Below are positions 46,976 to 58,762 of a DNA stretch of 64,000 bases, one piece after another (the first letter of the stretch is position 1; the number at the start of each line of letters is the position of its first letter). The DNA lies in the NCBI GenBank assembly GCA_018296165.2, contig JACKQL020000111.1, positions 91,114 to 155,113 on the forward strand, read 5' to 3'. Made by a program: the position numbers and the translations under genes. The stretch comes from Termitomyces sp. T153. Its lineage: Eukaryota > Basidiomycota > Agaricomycetes > Agaricales > Lyophyllaceae. Below the pieces are notes generated by a model, which did no database searches, was not told where the DNA came from, and saw only the letters and a list, made by a program, of their open reading frames with translations.

Positions 46976-48060
46976 GGGTCAGGGATGTTGGAGTTTGAGA
47001 TGGACTGGAGGCAGAGAGGGATAGTGGCCACTAAACTTGCTTTAGGGCTGAGGAATCACATGGTGAGGTTCTTCCAGTTGATGTCAGAGTTGATGTCCTG
47101 CAGCTATAGAAGTCTGAGCACAATCAGAGCTGATGGAGAGAGCTGGGTGACAAGAAGTCAAGCCTGGAACCTTAGGCCTTTGTCAAGGGTGAGGGCATTG
47201 TTGTGGTATTGGGTGATTCCTGTTGTAGTGGGGCTTTATTGAAGAGTTGGAGCTTGAGGAGTTTGTTAAGGTTGTTGTGTTGGAGGTTGAGCTGGCTGCT
47301 GACAAATGTGCTGGAGGTGCTGCTGTCAACAAGGGTTGGAAGAACTGTGAGTGAGCCATTGAGTCAGACATTGATGACAAATGACTGCACAGACTTTGAG
47401 CAAAGCTGCAGAAGGGTTCAGGGTTGGTCAGTCATACTCTCAGAGTTCTTGGAGGGGAGTGAGACATCAAAGGGTACTAGTCCAGAGTTGGTTAGGTTGT
47501 CACAGTTAAGTCAAAGAGTGAGACTGGGCTAGTTGATGTGGAGATTGGTGGAACAAAGCCATGAGAAGCCTAGAATGACAGGGGCAGAGAGGTGTAGTTT
47601 TGTGACAAGTAGTTGGAGTTCTTGTTGTCATCTATTGGCAAAGGTCATGGTCATTTCAATGCAGTGTGTGATATTGCCAGTGGGGGTGGGGTTGCCATCA
47701 AAGATTTTGAGGGGGATTGAAGTGAGGAGGCATTGGAAACACTGAGAAGCAAGTGCTGCCAGGGATTTGTTGATAAAGGTATCTGTGGTACCACTGTCAA
47801 CCAGTGTGGGGATGAGCTTGTCAGAGAAGGGGAGGGTGGTGTGGAGGAGGAAGGTGGTGGAGAAGTGGGAAGGGAGGTGTGCTGGAAGGCTGTCTGGGGT
47901 GAGTACCATTGCATGGAGGAATGTGGCCAGGTCAGAGAAGACATCAGGGTCTGACACATGGTCTAGTGTGTCTTTGAGACCTAAACTGCTGACTTGTTTT
48001 CTGTAAATTGTTAGTTGCAGTCTTCCCAGTTGATGGTTCATATGGCATGTCCCATCACCT
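46976..48060 (-). pseudogene. Family B protease region with two retropepsin-like motifs
   Basis: The first aspartic protease loop is PTLVDSGTTDTFINKSL (Asp codon near 47798), followed by LKIFDGNPTPTGNI and the end APVILGFSWLCSTNLHINW (about 47560). About 450 bases further on a second loop, LPTLVDSSTSSTFVSSQL, is found near 47345-47290, with LLKLQLFNKAPL behind it and a second hydrophobic L-R-L-L-Y-L-Q-D-I-N-x-D-I-N-W-type end near 47100. So two retropepsin-like units are arranged in tandem. The second has Ser where Gly is expected. Stops and frame changes are present in both. Confidence 0.65.
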
Positions 48061-50284
48061 GGCATTTAGGGCAACTACTGATAAAATGTTCCTGCTCACC
48101 ACATAGTATGCATGCACCCTCCTTCCATTGTTTCTCCTGAGCTTCCTCTGGTATGTCAATTCAGGGCTTATTCCTAATCTTGTTTGCACATAGAGCTTCT
48201 TAGTTGTCAGGTTCCAGAGTGTCATGGAGGTCAGCAGCATTGAGTTGAGCAGGGGGGTGCTGTCCTGGGAGTCAATTGGCACTGGGAGGTCCTTGGCCTG
48301 GGAGAAAATGGAGTGTGGGGTTGGCAGGGATTGAGGGCCAGTTGCTGTTGGTTGCTCCAGCCTGCCAGTTGGTATTTCCAGAGGTGTTCCACATAGTCTG
48401 CAGTGCTGTATTCTTGCTCTGGTCTTCCCAGTAATGTTGGTTGATCTGGGTAACAAGTGCCTTGTATCTATTATATGTAGTTTGTTTGAGTGCAAGGCAA
48501 AGGACATCCTTGATATATTGAGGCAGGGCAAGACAGAGGGCAAATTGGAGGGCATTGTAATTTCATCCCATTTTGTAGGCCTCCTATTTGAATTGTATGA
48601 TGAAGGTTGTGAAGCATTTGTTGTCATGCATTCAGAAGTTGAAGAGATTTTCCTCTGCTTCTGCTATAGTGTCAAAGATGCCAAACTTACTGGAGAATTC
48701 CTGGGAAAAGGCAAGCCAATTGGAGAGCACAGGGTTGTTGGGGTCAAACCAGAGTAGTGCCATATAGTGGTCAAAGGCAATACTCTGCAAATATGATACA
48801 GCAAAGGCTACTTGTGAGCTCATTTCCAGGAGTTGTGACCTGTGAAAGACTCTGGCTTTTGAATGTCAACTTTTTCTTCTTGAGCCAATGTGTCATGAGT
48901 GGCATCCTGGGTATTTTGAGTTTAGGGTGGGGGTCCAGCCTTGGGAGGCCCACTATTGGGAGGTTGGCCCATATTGCCCAGAAGAGGCTCTGGAGCCCAT
49001 TGAAGGGGAGGGGGTCCTCTAGGGGTGGGGGGTCCAAGGTAATCAGTGTCAGTAGGAAGGTTGGGTATTGGAGCAGGCAGAGAGAAAGGGGGGTTGACAA
49101 GGAAAGGAGGTCAAGGTGCTCTGGGGCCCATGAGTTGCCTTGGAGGGGCTGGGGCATTCTGGCAGAGTGGAGGGGCATTGCTACAGGGGCACAAAGGTCA
49201 AAGTGGGGGAGTCTGTCTTGGGAAGGGCCATTGTGTGGGGCAGGGCTGCCAGGCTCATCAATATAAGAGAGAGTTTAATTGTTGTTGTTGATGTGTAGGG
49301 GCAGCCATTGAGTACAAGGTTTGGCAGGTTAGTCCCAGCTATGAAAGGTGCTGGAAACAGAGTTTGCCCAGGAACAAGCAGAGAGAGCCAGACTGTGAGT
49401 GGCAGGTTGGTTGAACAGTCCCCCCACAGTTGAGGCTTCTCAAGATATTAGACACTGCATTAAGCTCTTCTTGCTGGTGAGGAAGGGGGGGCAGGGCTTT
49501 GCTCCATGTTCTGATGGGTTTCTCACATTGCACATCGAAGAAGTGGGAGGGGTCCAGAAGGTCTTCAAATAGGTGGGGGTTTGGATTGATATGAATTCCT
49601 TTGACCAGGGCACAGAGCTCATTTTGTAAGTTGGTGTCAATTCCCAGAGTGCCTTGTGTAGTTTTGAGGAGGTTCCCTTTCAGGTAATTTTGTGGAAATT
49701 AAGGAGTTGACCTGCCCAAACCTCTGGCATAGCTAGAGTGTTGGAGTAGCCTAGGTTGATGAGGAGGGTGCAGGCACATCTGGCAAACTCTATGAGGGAG
49801 AGGAGCAGGGAGCAGAGAACTTCATCACACTGCTGGATGTAGGTTTCAACCTGTTGCTATCTAGGAGGAGGAGGAATTTGAGTGGGAAATAGCAATCAAG
49901 GGAGAGAATAATTAGCTGGGTGCTCTGGAGGGCCTGGGGCTGTAGCAGGAATGGGGTATGTGTAGTAGTGAGCAGGTGGAAGGTAGGCAGGGTTGGAGAG
50001 TGCTGCAGGAAATCCTCCAGGGTACATGCAAGGGTAGTTGCTATTGGCAGGGAGTGCTGAAGGGCAGTGCCAGCCTGGAGATATTTCCTGGCTGATGGAG
50101 GAAGCATAGAATGTTTAGTTGGGGTCAGTAGTCCAATGGCAGAGAATGTACTAAACTGCAGGTGGGCCTGGGTAGAACAGGGCATACTGATTTTTAGGAA
50201 CTGGCTGACTGTAGACATCAGCTAGGTAGTCAGCAGGATTGTATGTGGGGTTATGTGCAGACATCAAGAATGGAATAAGAGGGG
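48061..50284 (-). pseudogene. Family B gag and leader
   Basis: From an ATG at 50218 the leader peptide reads MSTVSQFLKISMPCSTQAHL. It then becomes Thr/Pro/Leu-rich and broken. The conserved retrotransposon gag core lies at 48823-48480 (QVAFAVSYLQSIAFDHYMAL, WLAFSQEFSSKFGIFD, NYNALQFALCLALPQYIKDV). A zinc knuckle CILCGEQEHFISSCPKC is at 48115-48065. The product would coat element RNA. Multiple frame changes show it is dead. Confidence 0.8.
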
Positions 50285-50297
50285 AGTCTTGATATTA
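50285..50297 (-). promoter_or_regulatory. Self-priming primer-binding site of family B
   Basis: On the plus strand this reads AGTCTTGATATTA, directly next to the LTR end at 50298. It is the exact reverse complement of TAATATCAAGACT at 50832-50844 inside that LTR (13 of 13). Confidence 0.7.
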
Positions 50298-51332
50298 TAT
50301 CACATTTTACTGACTATGGAGGCTGAGCTACACTGGGCAAGTCCTTATTAGGCAAACACAATGTCCTGTGCTTATAATCTAGCACTCTGGGAGTGGCATG
50401 TACTAGAGGGACTTGTAAAGGAAAGCCAAAAGAAGTGGTCCAAGCAAGTCCAGAGTGGTCTAAGGAAGTCTAAGACCAAGTATATTGAATGTTGGGCTTG
50501 GGTGGGCATTAAGAATGAGTTTGTAGGCATGCAAATAGAATGCAGAGTAAGTGAAGGCTTTGCAAATGAAGGCAGTAGAGCTGGGATTTGATGGGGGATC
50601 AATTAAGACTGATGGGTCCCAGGGCTAAGCTAAGGGATGTTTGGAGGTTGTAGCACATGTGTGGAGTTTGTACAGATGTCAGAGGAAAGGAATGTAGGAA
50701 AACAAAGGAAATAGAGACAGTCTAGGTGGAACAGAAATAGGACAAGATGGAACAGAGAAGAGAAATATATTTGAGGCTCAAGATAGAAGTGGAGACAGAA
50801 GAAAACATGAGACACAGGTGAGAAGTTAATGTAATATCAAGACTAGAGTACGAGGAGCTGCTCTACAACTTATATACTGACTACTGGAGAACTCCAGGGG
50901 ACAGCAAGTGTGGTGGCAGGGCTCAACAGAGCCATGTGGAGTCAACAGGTGTTGGTTGTGATCAGGGGGTGGACTACAGCAATATTCTGATGTGATTAGT
51001 TGGGGACACAGGCTAGTCTAGAGTCATTGTGATGCTATGGAGTGGGTTGAGCAACCCAGGGAGGTGAGTTGGTAACATACACTAGAGTCAGGAGCAGTGG
51101 GGAAGGGCCCCAGAGGCTCAGGGAAGTCAAGAGATGCATCAAAGGCTATGGAGAAGGCATTGGAGTTGGCTAGGAGGCTATTGAGGTTTGCTAGAGAAGT
51201 GTCAGAATTACTTAGAGTGGGCACTGAGAGTGTACAATGGCTGGGGGGTTTGATGGGGCATTGGGGGGAGCTCTGAAGGGACAAGTGGGTTGGGAATGAT
51301 GTTTGGGAGTCCAAGGAGTGTGTCATGATACA
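50298..51332 (-). repeat. 5' LTR of the minus-strand family B element
   Basis: The 1,035-base repeat on the plus strand runs from TATCACATTTTAC (TGTCAG in other copies) to GTGTCATGATACA. On the low side come primer-binding site, leader and gag of family B on the minus strand, so this is the 5' LTR. On the high side a gag fragment of another copy abuts it, not host DNA. TATA box on the minus strand: TATATAAG near 50866-50873. Confidence 0.85.
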
Positions 51333-51550
51333 AAGTGCTGCATGAGATGCATGTGGCAGAGCTCCTGCCAAATCTCCATGAGCTGCCACTGAGTGAGGCA
51401 GGATTGGAGGAAGCATTCCCTGCTGGAGTGAGCACCATCATATGCATCTGGGAGCATGAGGTGCAGAATCCACAGTTGTAGGGTCAGTGGAGCTGTGGAA
51501 GTGAGTATAGGGGCAGTTGGACTCCTCCTCCCCATCCAGAACCATCCCAT
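51333..51550 (-). pseudogene. Gag fragment with internal deletion
   Basis: The minus strand reads DAYDGAHSSRECFLQSCLT, which is the family A-like gag core, then jumps to QWQLMEIWQELCHMHLM. That resembles the QWQLMELQ stretch normally lying about 130 residues further on (compare 24.1 kb). The fragment is caught between two family B LTRs. Confidence 0.65.
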
Positions 51551-52227
51551 GAGATAGAGACGAGACAAGAATGAGAATAGATTCAGGCAGAGACATGGAA
51601 CAATAATGAAAAGATAATGGAATAGAGACGAGATAAGACCAGGAGACTGAGAATAAGGAAAACAAGACATGGAACACAAAACACAAAAAGAAACAATCAG
51701 GAACACATCAGGAAAGGCAGGTAGGTAGATAAGTAGGTAATCTCAAGACTAGAGTATGAGGAGCTACTCTACGTCTTATATACTGACTACTAAAGAGCTC
51801 CAGGAATGTTGGCTGTGGTGGCAGAGCTTGGCAGAGCTCAACAGAGTTGATGGGTGTTGGTTACGACCAGAGAGTGGGCTGCATTGATATGTTGATGGGA
51901 TCAATTGTTGACGCAGTCCGTTCTGGGGTTGTTGTGATACTCCAGGGTAAGTCAGGGGGGCCAGGGTGTTGAGTCAATGATGTGTAATGAGGTCAGGCAT
52001 GGCAGGGGAGTGGTCCCAGAAGCTCAGGAAGTCCAGGGAAAGTGCCAGCAGCTTTGGGGAAGATGTCAGAGTTGGCCAGGGGGCCATCAGAGTTAGCCAA
52101 AAATGTGTTGGAGTTAGCTGGAGTAGGCGTGGAGTGCTGGGGAAGTTTGACAAAGCATTGGAGGAGGTTCTGGGGGGACAGGGGTTTGTTGGGCGATGTA
52201 TGGGGGTCCAGGAAATGGGTCATGACA
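51551..52227 (-). repeat. Truncated family B LTR followed by a polypurine tract
   Basis: 677 bases match the right-hand part of the LTR at 57614-58762 (start about 58080) and end ATGGGTCATGACA. The next bases, TCACTCCCCCTTTAG (52228-52242), are the complement of a polypurine tract AAAGGGGGAGTGA, so this is a 3' LTR on the minus strand. It keeps more CpG than most copies in the window and seems younger. Confidence 0.8.
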
Positions 52228-52242
52228 TCACTCCCCCTTTAG

Positions 52243-52443
52243 TGTTAAGACCCTTGAGATGTGGGGAGTGGTCGGGGATTGGCAGGGGTGTGGGAGTCAA
52301 AGCCCAGTAATATTGATCAATCCGCAGCAAGTAACAGCAGTGTGGGAGGCAAAGTCAAAGCGTGGCCACCGCTTTATCAGGGGGTTCTTCCTAATTAATT
52401 AAAAAGCCTTGGACATACCCTGGGGCTTCCCAAATCCTTTGTC
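52243..52443. promoter_or_regulatory. Upstream region of the plus-strand unknown gene
   Basis: About 200 bases with several CpGs, an ATTAATTAAAAAG run at 52395 and a possible start at 52444. It is the likely promoter region of the gene to the right. Nothing else is recognised. Confidence 0.35.
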
Positions 52444-54000
52444 ATGTCTTCTTCCAGTTACTCAGCCGCTCCCCCCACCCCATTGATTTCAGATGCAGAT
52501 GTGGTGATTGTGTACAACAGTGAGGGGGAGGAGTTCAAGCATCAGTGCCAAGCTGGTGTGATATACTGGAGTCGTGAGCAGCATCGACTTGTTTTTTCAG
52601 GATGGCTGATGGAGTTTTGCAGAGTTGTCTGCAGTGGTGGTGGGTTCCCTGGGGGGTCCTAGGTGGGCCAAATTTCATTCCGCAGTGCCCTGATTGGCGG
52701 CAGGGGATGCGGAAGAGGTCCCACCATTGCAGCAAATCCCTCAGGTGGAGGTGATGGCAGAGGAGTTTGCAAGGGCATTGGCGCAGGCTCAGGGCCCCCC
52801 AACACTGGAATGGTGCCAAAACAAGGCCCCAGTGAGTCTTTGAGTTCTTCTTTGTTGCATGTGCTGATCTGTTGTTCTTAGTGTGTTCTCTGTGTGTGGC
52901 AGAGCAAGGCCTGCATCTTCAATGCATCCTCTGTGGGCTCATGGCATGACACTTCAATTTGCCTTCTGTGTTGCGTGAGCTATGAGAAGTGCTCAATCTT
53001 GTTGGAGTGGCAAGTGGTGTGCATTGCCACAGAGCAGGGGTGGGACAAGGACTGGGTGCAGAGTCAGCTGGGCAAGGCATGAAAGACCCGGGTGTCAGAG
53101 AAGGGGAGCGCAGGGCAGTCTGCAGGGTGGGTGGAGGGAGGGGGCGCCCTTGGTGGTGGACTGTGGGAAGCAGAGAGCTTCCTCACCATCAGGGGTGGGG
53201 CCCAGCAAGAGGCTATGGGGGCACAAGCCAATGACAGGCCCTCTGGGGTTTCATGTTTACTCTCCTACCCTGGACATGGCCTTGGAATGGGCATCAAGTT
53301 CTCCAGAGCCCCCACCTTTGATCACAGAGGTCTTCCTTTGCAAGCAGGTGGAGGTGCTAATGGCAGCATTGATGGCATGGGAGAGGAAGCTTCAACGGGT
53401 GAGGGAGGATCATGATGTGGCACAGGCAGAGAAGGAGGCATTGGAGCGGGCATAGAACACCTTGGTGTGAGTGGCAGAGCATCTGATGCAGTGGGAAGTG
53501 CAGCCCACGGAGGAGGCAGAGGAGTAGGAAATGGTGCTGGAGGGTGGTTTGCTGTGAGTGGAGTTGGAGGTAGCAAGGTGGAGGAAGGATTGGCTGGCCA
53601 ATGAGGCCACTTCAGGGTGTGCAGGGATCCTTTGTAAGTGCTGTTCCCAATTCTCCACCTGTTACTAAATGGGTCGTGTTTGGGGTCAGGTTGGATGCAG
53701 GAGCACCAGGTTCTCTTGGACAGTGCCTCTGTGGCATTTGTGTTGATCCAAGACGGGTTGGCACAGATGCCCATGGGTCAGCCCCCGGAGTTGCAGCAGG
53801 GGATGGTAAGGGTGGGGAGGTTGCTGGCAGGGCATTGGTAGCATAATGTGGTGGCCCCAGGGTCATGGTGGGAAGTGGTGGCAGATGTGAGGGAGGCTTT
53901 GCCAGGGTTGGTGGAGGTCTTGGCAGTGGTGCAGGCCCAGATGGAGATTGATTTGGGGGTAGGGATAGCGGGGGTTCTGGGGGAAGAGTGAGGGGGTGGT
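52444..54000 (+). pseudogene. Multi-copy mushroom protein of unknown function, Cys-rich and coiled-coil, decayed
   Basis: The start MSSSSYSAAPPTPLISDADV leads into an acidic and basic helix (EGEEFKHQCQAGVIYWSRE). A Gly-rich linker follows (SGGGDGRGVCKG), then a Cys-containing block (CKACIFNASSVGSW, CLLCCVSYEKC) at 52900-53010 that resembles a small zinc-binding cluster. Next is a coiled coil (VEVLMAALMAWERKLQRV, 53340-53450) and a C-terminal helical region (FVLIQDGLAQMPMGQPPELQ, WWEVVADVREALPGLVEVLA, about 53720-53930). Blocks lie in different frames with stops between. I recall similar proteins in many copies in Boletales and other mushrooms, often near mobile elements, but know of no function. 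It is on the opposite strand to the flanking LTRs. Confidence 0.6.
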
Positions 54001-57000
54001 TGGGCCCCACTTCTTGTCGTTTTTGAGTTTGCTGCCCCGTTCTGCCTTGTATCATATATTTTTGTACTTTCCAATGCTTCCTTGTTGTTCCTGGGTGTGT
54101 GAAGTGAGACTTTAATTTGTGTGAGGGCAAGGTAAGTGCAACATGCAGGGGTGCAGGTGGGAGTTGAATCCCTAGTGGATCTAGAGGCAGGAGTTAAGCC
54201 CACTAATGCCATCTGCATTGGCTAGTCTCAGGATTGTTGGGGCAGGGTGGAGCACCATAGGAAGAGTTCCAAGGCTCGGTGGAGGTGTTGGGAGTCTTCC
54301 TGTGGAGTTCCATGTTGTTTTTGGGTGGCATTGCTGGGTTTGATTCTTGGGGCCTTGGACCCAGGGTATAGGGGTTTTCCTTCAGTCTGCAGTGGAGATG
54401 TGCATTGTGCTGGTTCAAAGAGGTGGACCTCTGAGTCTTCGACATGTTTTTGGGGTGGTCGGAGCTTCGGTCTTTTGTTGGTGCGGTTGGCGGAGGGGGG
54501 CGGAGGTCTTCCGGCAGTCTGGCCTTTATGCTGACATGGGTAGCAGGGTGGCGGAGGTCCTTTTTAATGGTGGTAGGGGTGGTGGGGTGAGGCTTGTCCT
54601 TGGGGTGTAGTCAGTCAGAGGAGGGAGTTCCTAGCGGCTTAGTGGTGGAGCCCCTGGAGTAGGGTGGTCCCTGTAATAGGTTGGCAGAGGGCTGTTTTCC
54701 ATGCTGTCTATGCTATGGGTTTGGTCAGCATGGAGGCAGAGGTACTCTCTTAGGGTGAGGGTTGCAATTCCTTGGTTGGGGGTGCCCAGAGGTTTACATT
54801 TGGGTGGGGTTGTGCATGGTGGAGTGTTGTTGAGCTCTGGAGTATTGTATTTGGTAAGGGCACTCAGGATCGGGCTTTGCTGCACTCTGGAGTGTTGGCT
54901 CTGGTCAAAGTTGTGCTCCAGAGTATTGCATCTATGGGTGGGCATGCTTGGGTGGTGCTTTGGTGTGCTCCAGAGTGTTGATGACAAGGAGGTGGAGTTC
55001 AGGGTGATCAGTCCTGACCAGTTCCTTTGGGTCTGGAGTCGAAGTTTGAGAGTTCCAGGTCATCTATATGACATTGCTTTCCTGACCAAGGATAAGTCCA
55101 GAGACAGACAGAGGAGTCTTACATATTTCTGACACTTCCTAGAGTTTGGAGGTCTGTTGGGGTTGTATTGGTGGATGCTTCTTTGAGCAGGGGCAGTGCA
55201 GGAGTTGGTTAGGAAATGGCTCACCTCAGCAGAGATACTTTGGGGCTCGTCCCATGGGTTGTTCCTTCTGGGGGTAGATGGTTCTTTTGTTGGGGAAAAA
55301 GTTAGCAGTCCCAGAGTCAACATGAGGGTCACTTGGTGGGGGGTTTGTTGGTTGTGTTGGCTTTGGGGGTGGTGCGGGGTGGAGGAAGGGGTCTGAGGCA
55401 CATTTTGTCGGTCTGCTGTTCCAAGTGTGAGTACCAGGGGTCTGGGGTTGATGTGGGGGTTGGGATTGGGTCTGAACTTGTTAGTGGGGTTGTGTTGTGA
55501 GTTGGAGGGGAAGCTCTGGAGTGGGAGTTCCCACTAAGCAGTGGAGTTGTCGTGGTAGGAGTGGCAGTGGCTCCTGGAGCCAAGCTTGGATGGGGGAACT
55601 GGTCTAGCTGTCTTCTGAGGTTTTGGGTGAGTCTGGCCATTGTCCCTCTGTGCAAAATATTTGCTGCATTGGGGGGAGATAGTCATTCACAATTGTTGGA
55701 GGGTGGCAGGGAAGTCAGTCATGGGGGAGCATTGGTTTGGACTCCCCAAGAGTCATGGTGGAGTCAGGGCAATTCTTCATTCATGCTCTGGAGTGGTCTG
55801 GAGGTTGTTGCAAATGTGGGTGGGAGTTGGTTGCTTCTTTGGAGGGCATTATTGGTCCCTTGATTGTTGGGGCAGAGTCAGTGGGGCCACTTCATTATCC
55901 TTGGCTTTGGGGTTGGTCTCCGTCAGGTGTGGTTGGATTCACCAGAGGTGTTGTGAATCTTGGGGGGGAGCTACTTCAAGGGTCCCAAAGTCTATTCTCT
56001 TCTTGGAGAGCATTTTGCATTGGGGGAGGGGAGTGGGATGGTGGTGGGGCTGTGACTCCGAGGGCAGGATTGCAGCATGTGACATCCTTTGCTGTTTTTT
56101 AGATGTTGATTTGGGGTGGGTGGCAATGGGGAGAAGCACTGCTCACTTCTTGGGGAAGGCATCAGCAACTTTAGGGTACTCCAGAGAGATTACTTCACAT
56201 GGGGTTTGTTTCTGGGTACTCCGTTGGTGTGGTCCCTGCTTGATAGACATCTTCTGGCATAGGGGCAGGGTTGTATGGAGCTGGTGGCCAGTGATTTATG
56301 CTTGTGGGAGTAGGAGCTACAGGGGCCTCATTGTTGAACTGGCGTCATAGGTCCTCTTAGTTGGATGTCAGAGTTGAAGTGGGGGCCCTGGAGTTGTGTT
56401 GCTAGGGTCCAGAGTGGGTCAGAGGGGTGGATCAGGGCAGCTTCAAGTCAGTGCGGAGTTATTTGGGTCATTGATCCTGGCAGGGAAGTTCTCCAAGGAT
56501 GTTGGAGTGTATGTTCTTTGGGTCATTGGGACATTTGAGTGGGTTGATTGACAGTCTCTGGGATGATGGTGGGGCTTCTCCCTCCCTTATATGAACAGGT
56601 CAGCAAATTTAGAGTATCCCAGGGAACTACTTTGTATAAAGCTATCTTTTCTATGGTTTGTTCTGGCGGGGTGATTTCTATGCTGAGGATTCTTGTTGTG
56701 GGAGGTAGCATAGTCTGATGGCAGAGTCCACATCTAATGGTGTGCAGGGAGGGTTGGCATTAAGGGTCTTTGATGTTGGAGGTTCTGGATCGAATGGGGG
56801 GGTGTTAAAATAGTGGGCAGGACTCTGGAGTCATTCTTTATTGAGAGTCGGGGTGCCATGGTTCTCCCCATTGATTTTGGGATTGTGCTTTGAGGATTGG
56901 GGTGGAGGTGCATATCTCTTCCTTCCTTGATCGCTTAGAAGCTTGGGAATTCCTTGGTCTTGTTCTGGGGTTGTTGGGGTCAGGTTGAAGGTGTCGGGCT

Positions 57001-57600
57001 CCCTTCATTAATAGGGCAGAAGTGACGGCTAAGTTGGCCAGGGGATTCTAACTGATCCTGGAAGTGGTTTCTATAATTTGGGGCATAGCATTGGTCTTGG
57101 AATCTTGCATTATTTTGAGTGGGGCTGCTAGGTTGAGCTTGATTCCAATCAGTGGCAGGGCTAGCTTGGAGGGTGGTCTTTTCTTGGGGAGAGTTGTGGG
57201 TGAAAGTTGGATGATCTGTTGTGTGGTGTCAGAGAAGTTGTCAAGCAATGGACCAAGTTGTTGCTAGGGTCTGGGTGAAGCCTTAGTCATGCTGGGTTTG
57301 GTCTTTGCGGGGAAGTGGAGCTGGCAGAGAAGGTACAGGAAGGGTGGGGGGTGGTTTGCAAGAGTGGTGTGGAGTTGGGCATGGGTTGGGGAGGGTGTCT
57401 GTGGAGAGAGCCATTGCATGGGTGTAACCGGAGTGGAAAGGGTGCTTGGTGTCGGATCCGCGACTCAGAGTGCCTTGACGAATTGGGCAGAGCGATATGA
57501 ATCATAAGGGTTTCCAGGCACAGGTCAACCATAAACATTGGAATTGTTTGGTGAATGTGTGTGCAGGGCACATGCAGACATCACAAACAGGGTAAGGTAG
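54001..57600 (-). pseudogene. Decayed internal region of a family B-like element
   Basis: On the minus strand, directly after the LTR and primer-binding site at 57601-57613, come Pro/Ser/His-rich frames (57571-57287) and KKRPPSKLALPLIGIKLNLA (57180). Then comes ILSIEITPPEQTIEKIALYKV (56700-56630), which parallels the pre-RT segment of family B at 46.6 kb. Below about 56,500 only Thr/Pro-rich frames without domains are seen. RT and integrase are not recognisable, so this is a partial or strongly deleted copy. A set of CTCTGGAGT/ACTCCAGAG repeats lies at 54,820-54,980. CpG is rare but less depleted than elsewhere. Confidence 0.5.
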
Positions 57601-57613
57601 AGTCTTGAGATTA
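57601..57613 (-). promoter_or_regulatory. Self-priming primer-binding site of a second family B element
   Basis: The plus strand AGTCTTGAGATTA touches the LTR end at 57614. It is the exact reverse complement of TAATCTCAAGACT at 58273-58285 in the same LTR. The central bases differ from the 50.3-kb copy (GAGATTA against GATATTA), and the LTR partner differs in the matching way. Confidence 0.72.
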
Positions 57614-58762
57614 TGTCAGGTTCCGCTGACCACAGGAGCTCAGCTACACCTGGCGAGTCCTTACTAGGTGGACATAATTCCCTGCATGGACAACTGGGCA
57701 CTCAGAGGTGTTCCAAACATTGGGGACTTGTGAGGATAGTTAGTGGAGATTGGTCCAAGCAAGTCCAGGGAGGTTCACAGGAGTAGAGGATGATTTGCAG
57801 GGATGGGGGACAGGCTTGGCAGGGTTCAGGCATAAGTCTATGTGTGAGTATTGTGGGTGTGAGGAGACGGAGGCTATGTGGATGACAGGAGCAGAGCTGG
57901 AGTTCTGATGGGGGATCAATGGGGATTGATGGGGTTCAGAGCCAAGCATGTAGCAGGGTCCAGAGTTAGTAAAGGAGTGTCTGAGGTTTATAATCATAAC
58001 TGCTGAGTTCATAAGGATGTTATAGTTGAGAAGACTTGAACACAATAGACAGAATCAATGAGATCAGACAGAGTCAAACTAAATGAGACAGAGATGACAC
58101 AAGAATGAGAATAGATTCAGGCAGAGACATGGAAGAATAACAAAAAGATAACAGAATAGAGACAAGATAAGACTGGGAGACTGAGAATAAGGAAAACAAG
58201 ACACAGAACACAAAACACAAAAAAAAAACAATCAGAAACACATCAGGAAAGGCAGGTAGGTAGATAAGTAGGTAATCTCAAGACTAGAGTACAAGGAGCT
58301 ACTCTACATCTTATATACTGACTACTGAAGAGCTCTGGGAATGTTGGCTGTGGTGGCAGAGCTTGGCAGAGCTCGACAGAGTTGACAGGTGTCAGTTATG
58401 ATCAGAGGGTGGGCCACATTGATATGTTGATGGGATCAATTGTTGATGTGGTCTGTTCTGGGGTTGTCATGATACTCCAGGGTAAGTCAGGGAGGCCAGA
58501 GTGTTGAGTCAATAACGTATAATGGGGTCAGGCACAGTGGAGGAGTGGTCCCAGGGGCTCAGGAAGTCCAGGGGAAGTGCTGGCAGCTTTGGGGAAGATG
58601 TCAGAGTTGGCTAGGGGGCCATCAGAGTTAGCCGAAAATGCGTTGGAGTTAGCTGGAGTATGCACAGAGTGCTGGGGAAGTTTGACAAAGCATTGGGGGA
58701 GGTTCTGGGGGGATAAGGGTTTGTTGAGTGATGTATGGGGGTCCAGGGAACAGGTCATGACA
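57614..58762 (-). repeat. 5' LTR of a family B element
   Basis: The 1,149-base repeat on the plus strand runs TGTCAGGTTCC to CAGGTCATGACA. On the minus strand it has a TATA box TATATAAG (58317-58310), and the presumed RNA start AGTCTTGAGATTA begins 33 bases after its first T. The LTR core also appears at 51551-52227 with few differences. Confidence 0.87.

Noticed and set aside
55552..56350. Long plus-strand frames (103-236 codons) rich in Gly, Trp and Val
   Set aside because: They lie opposite decayed minus-strand element sequence whose purine-rich complement gives Gly/Trp codons. No domain is seen.
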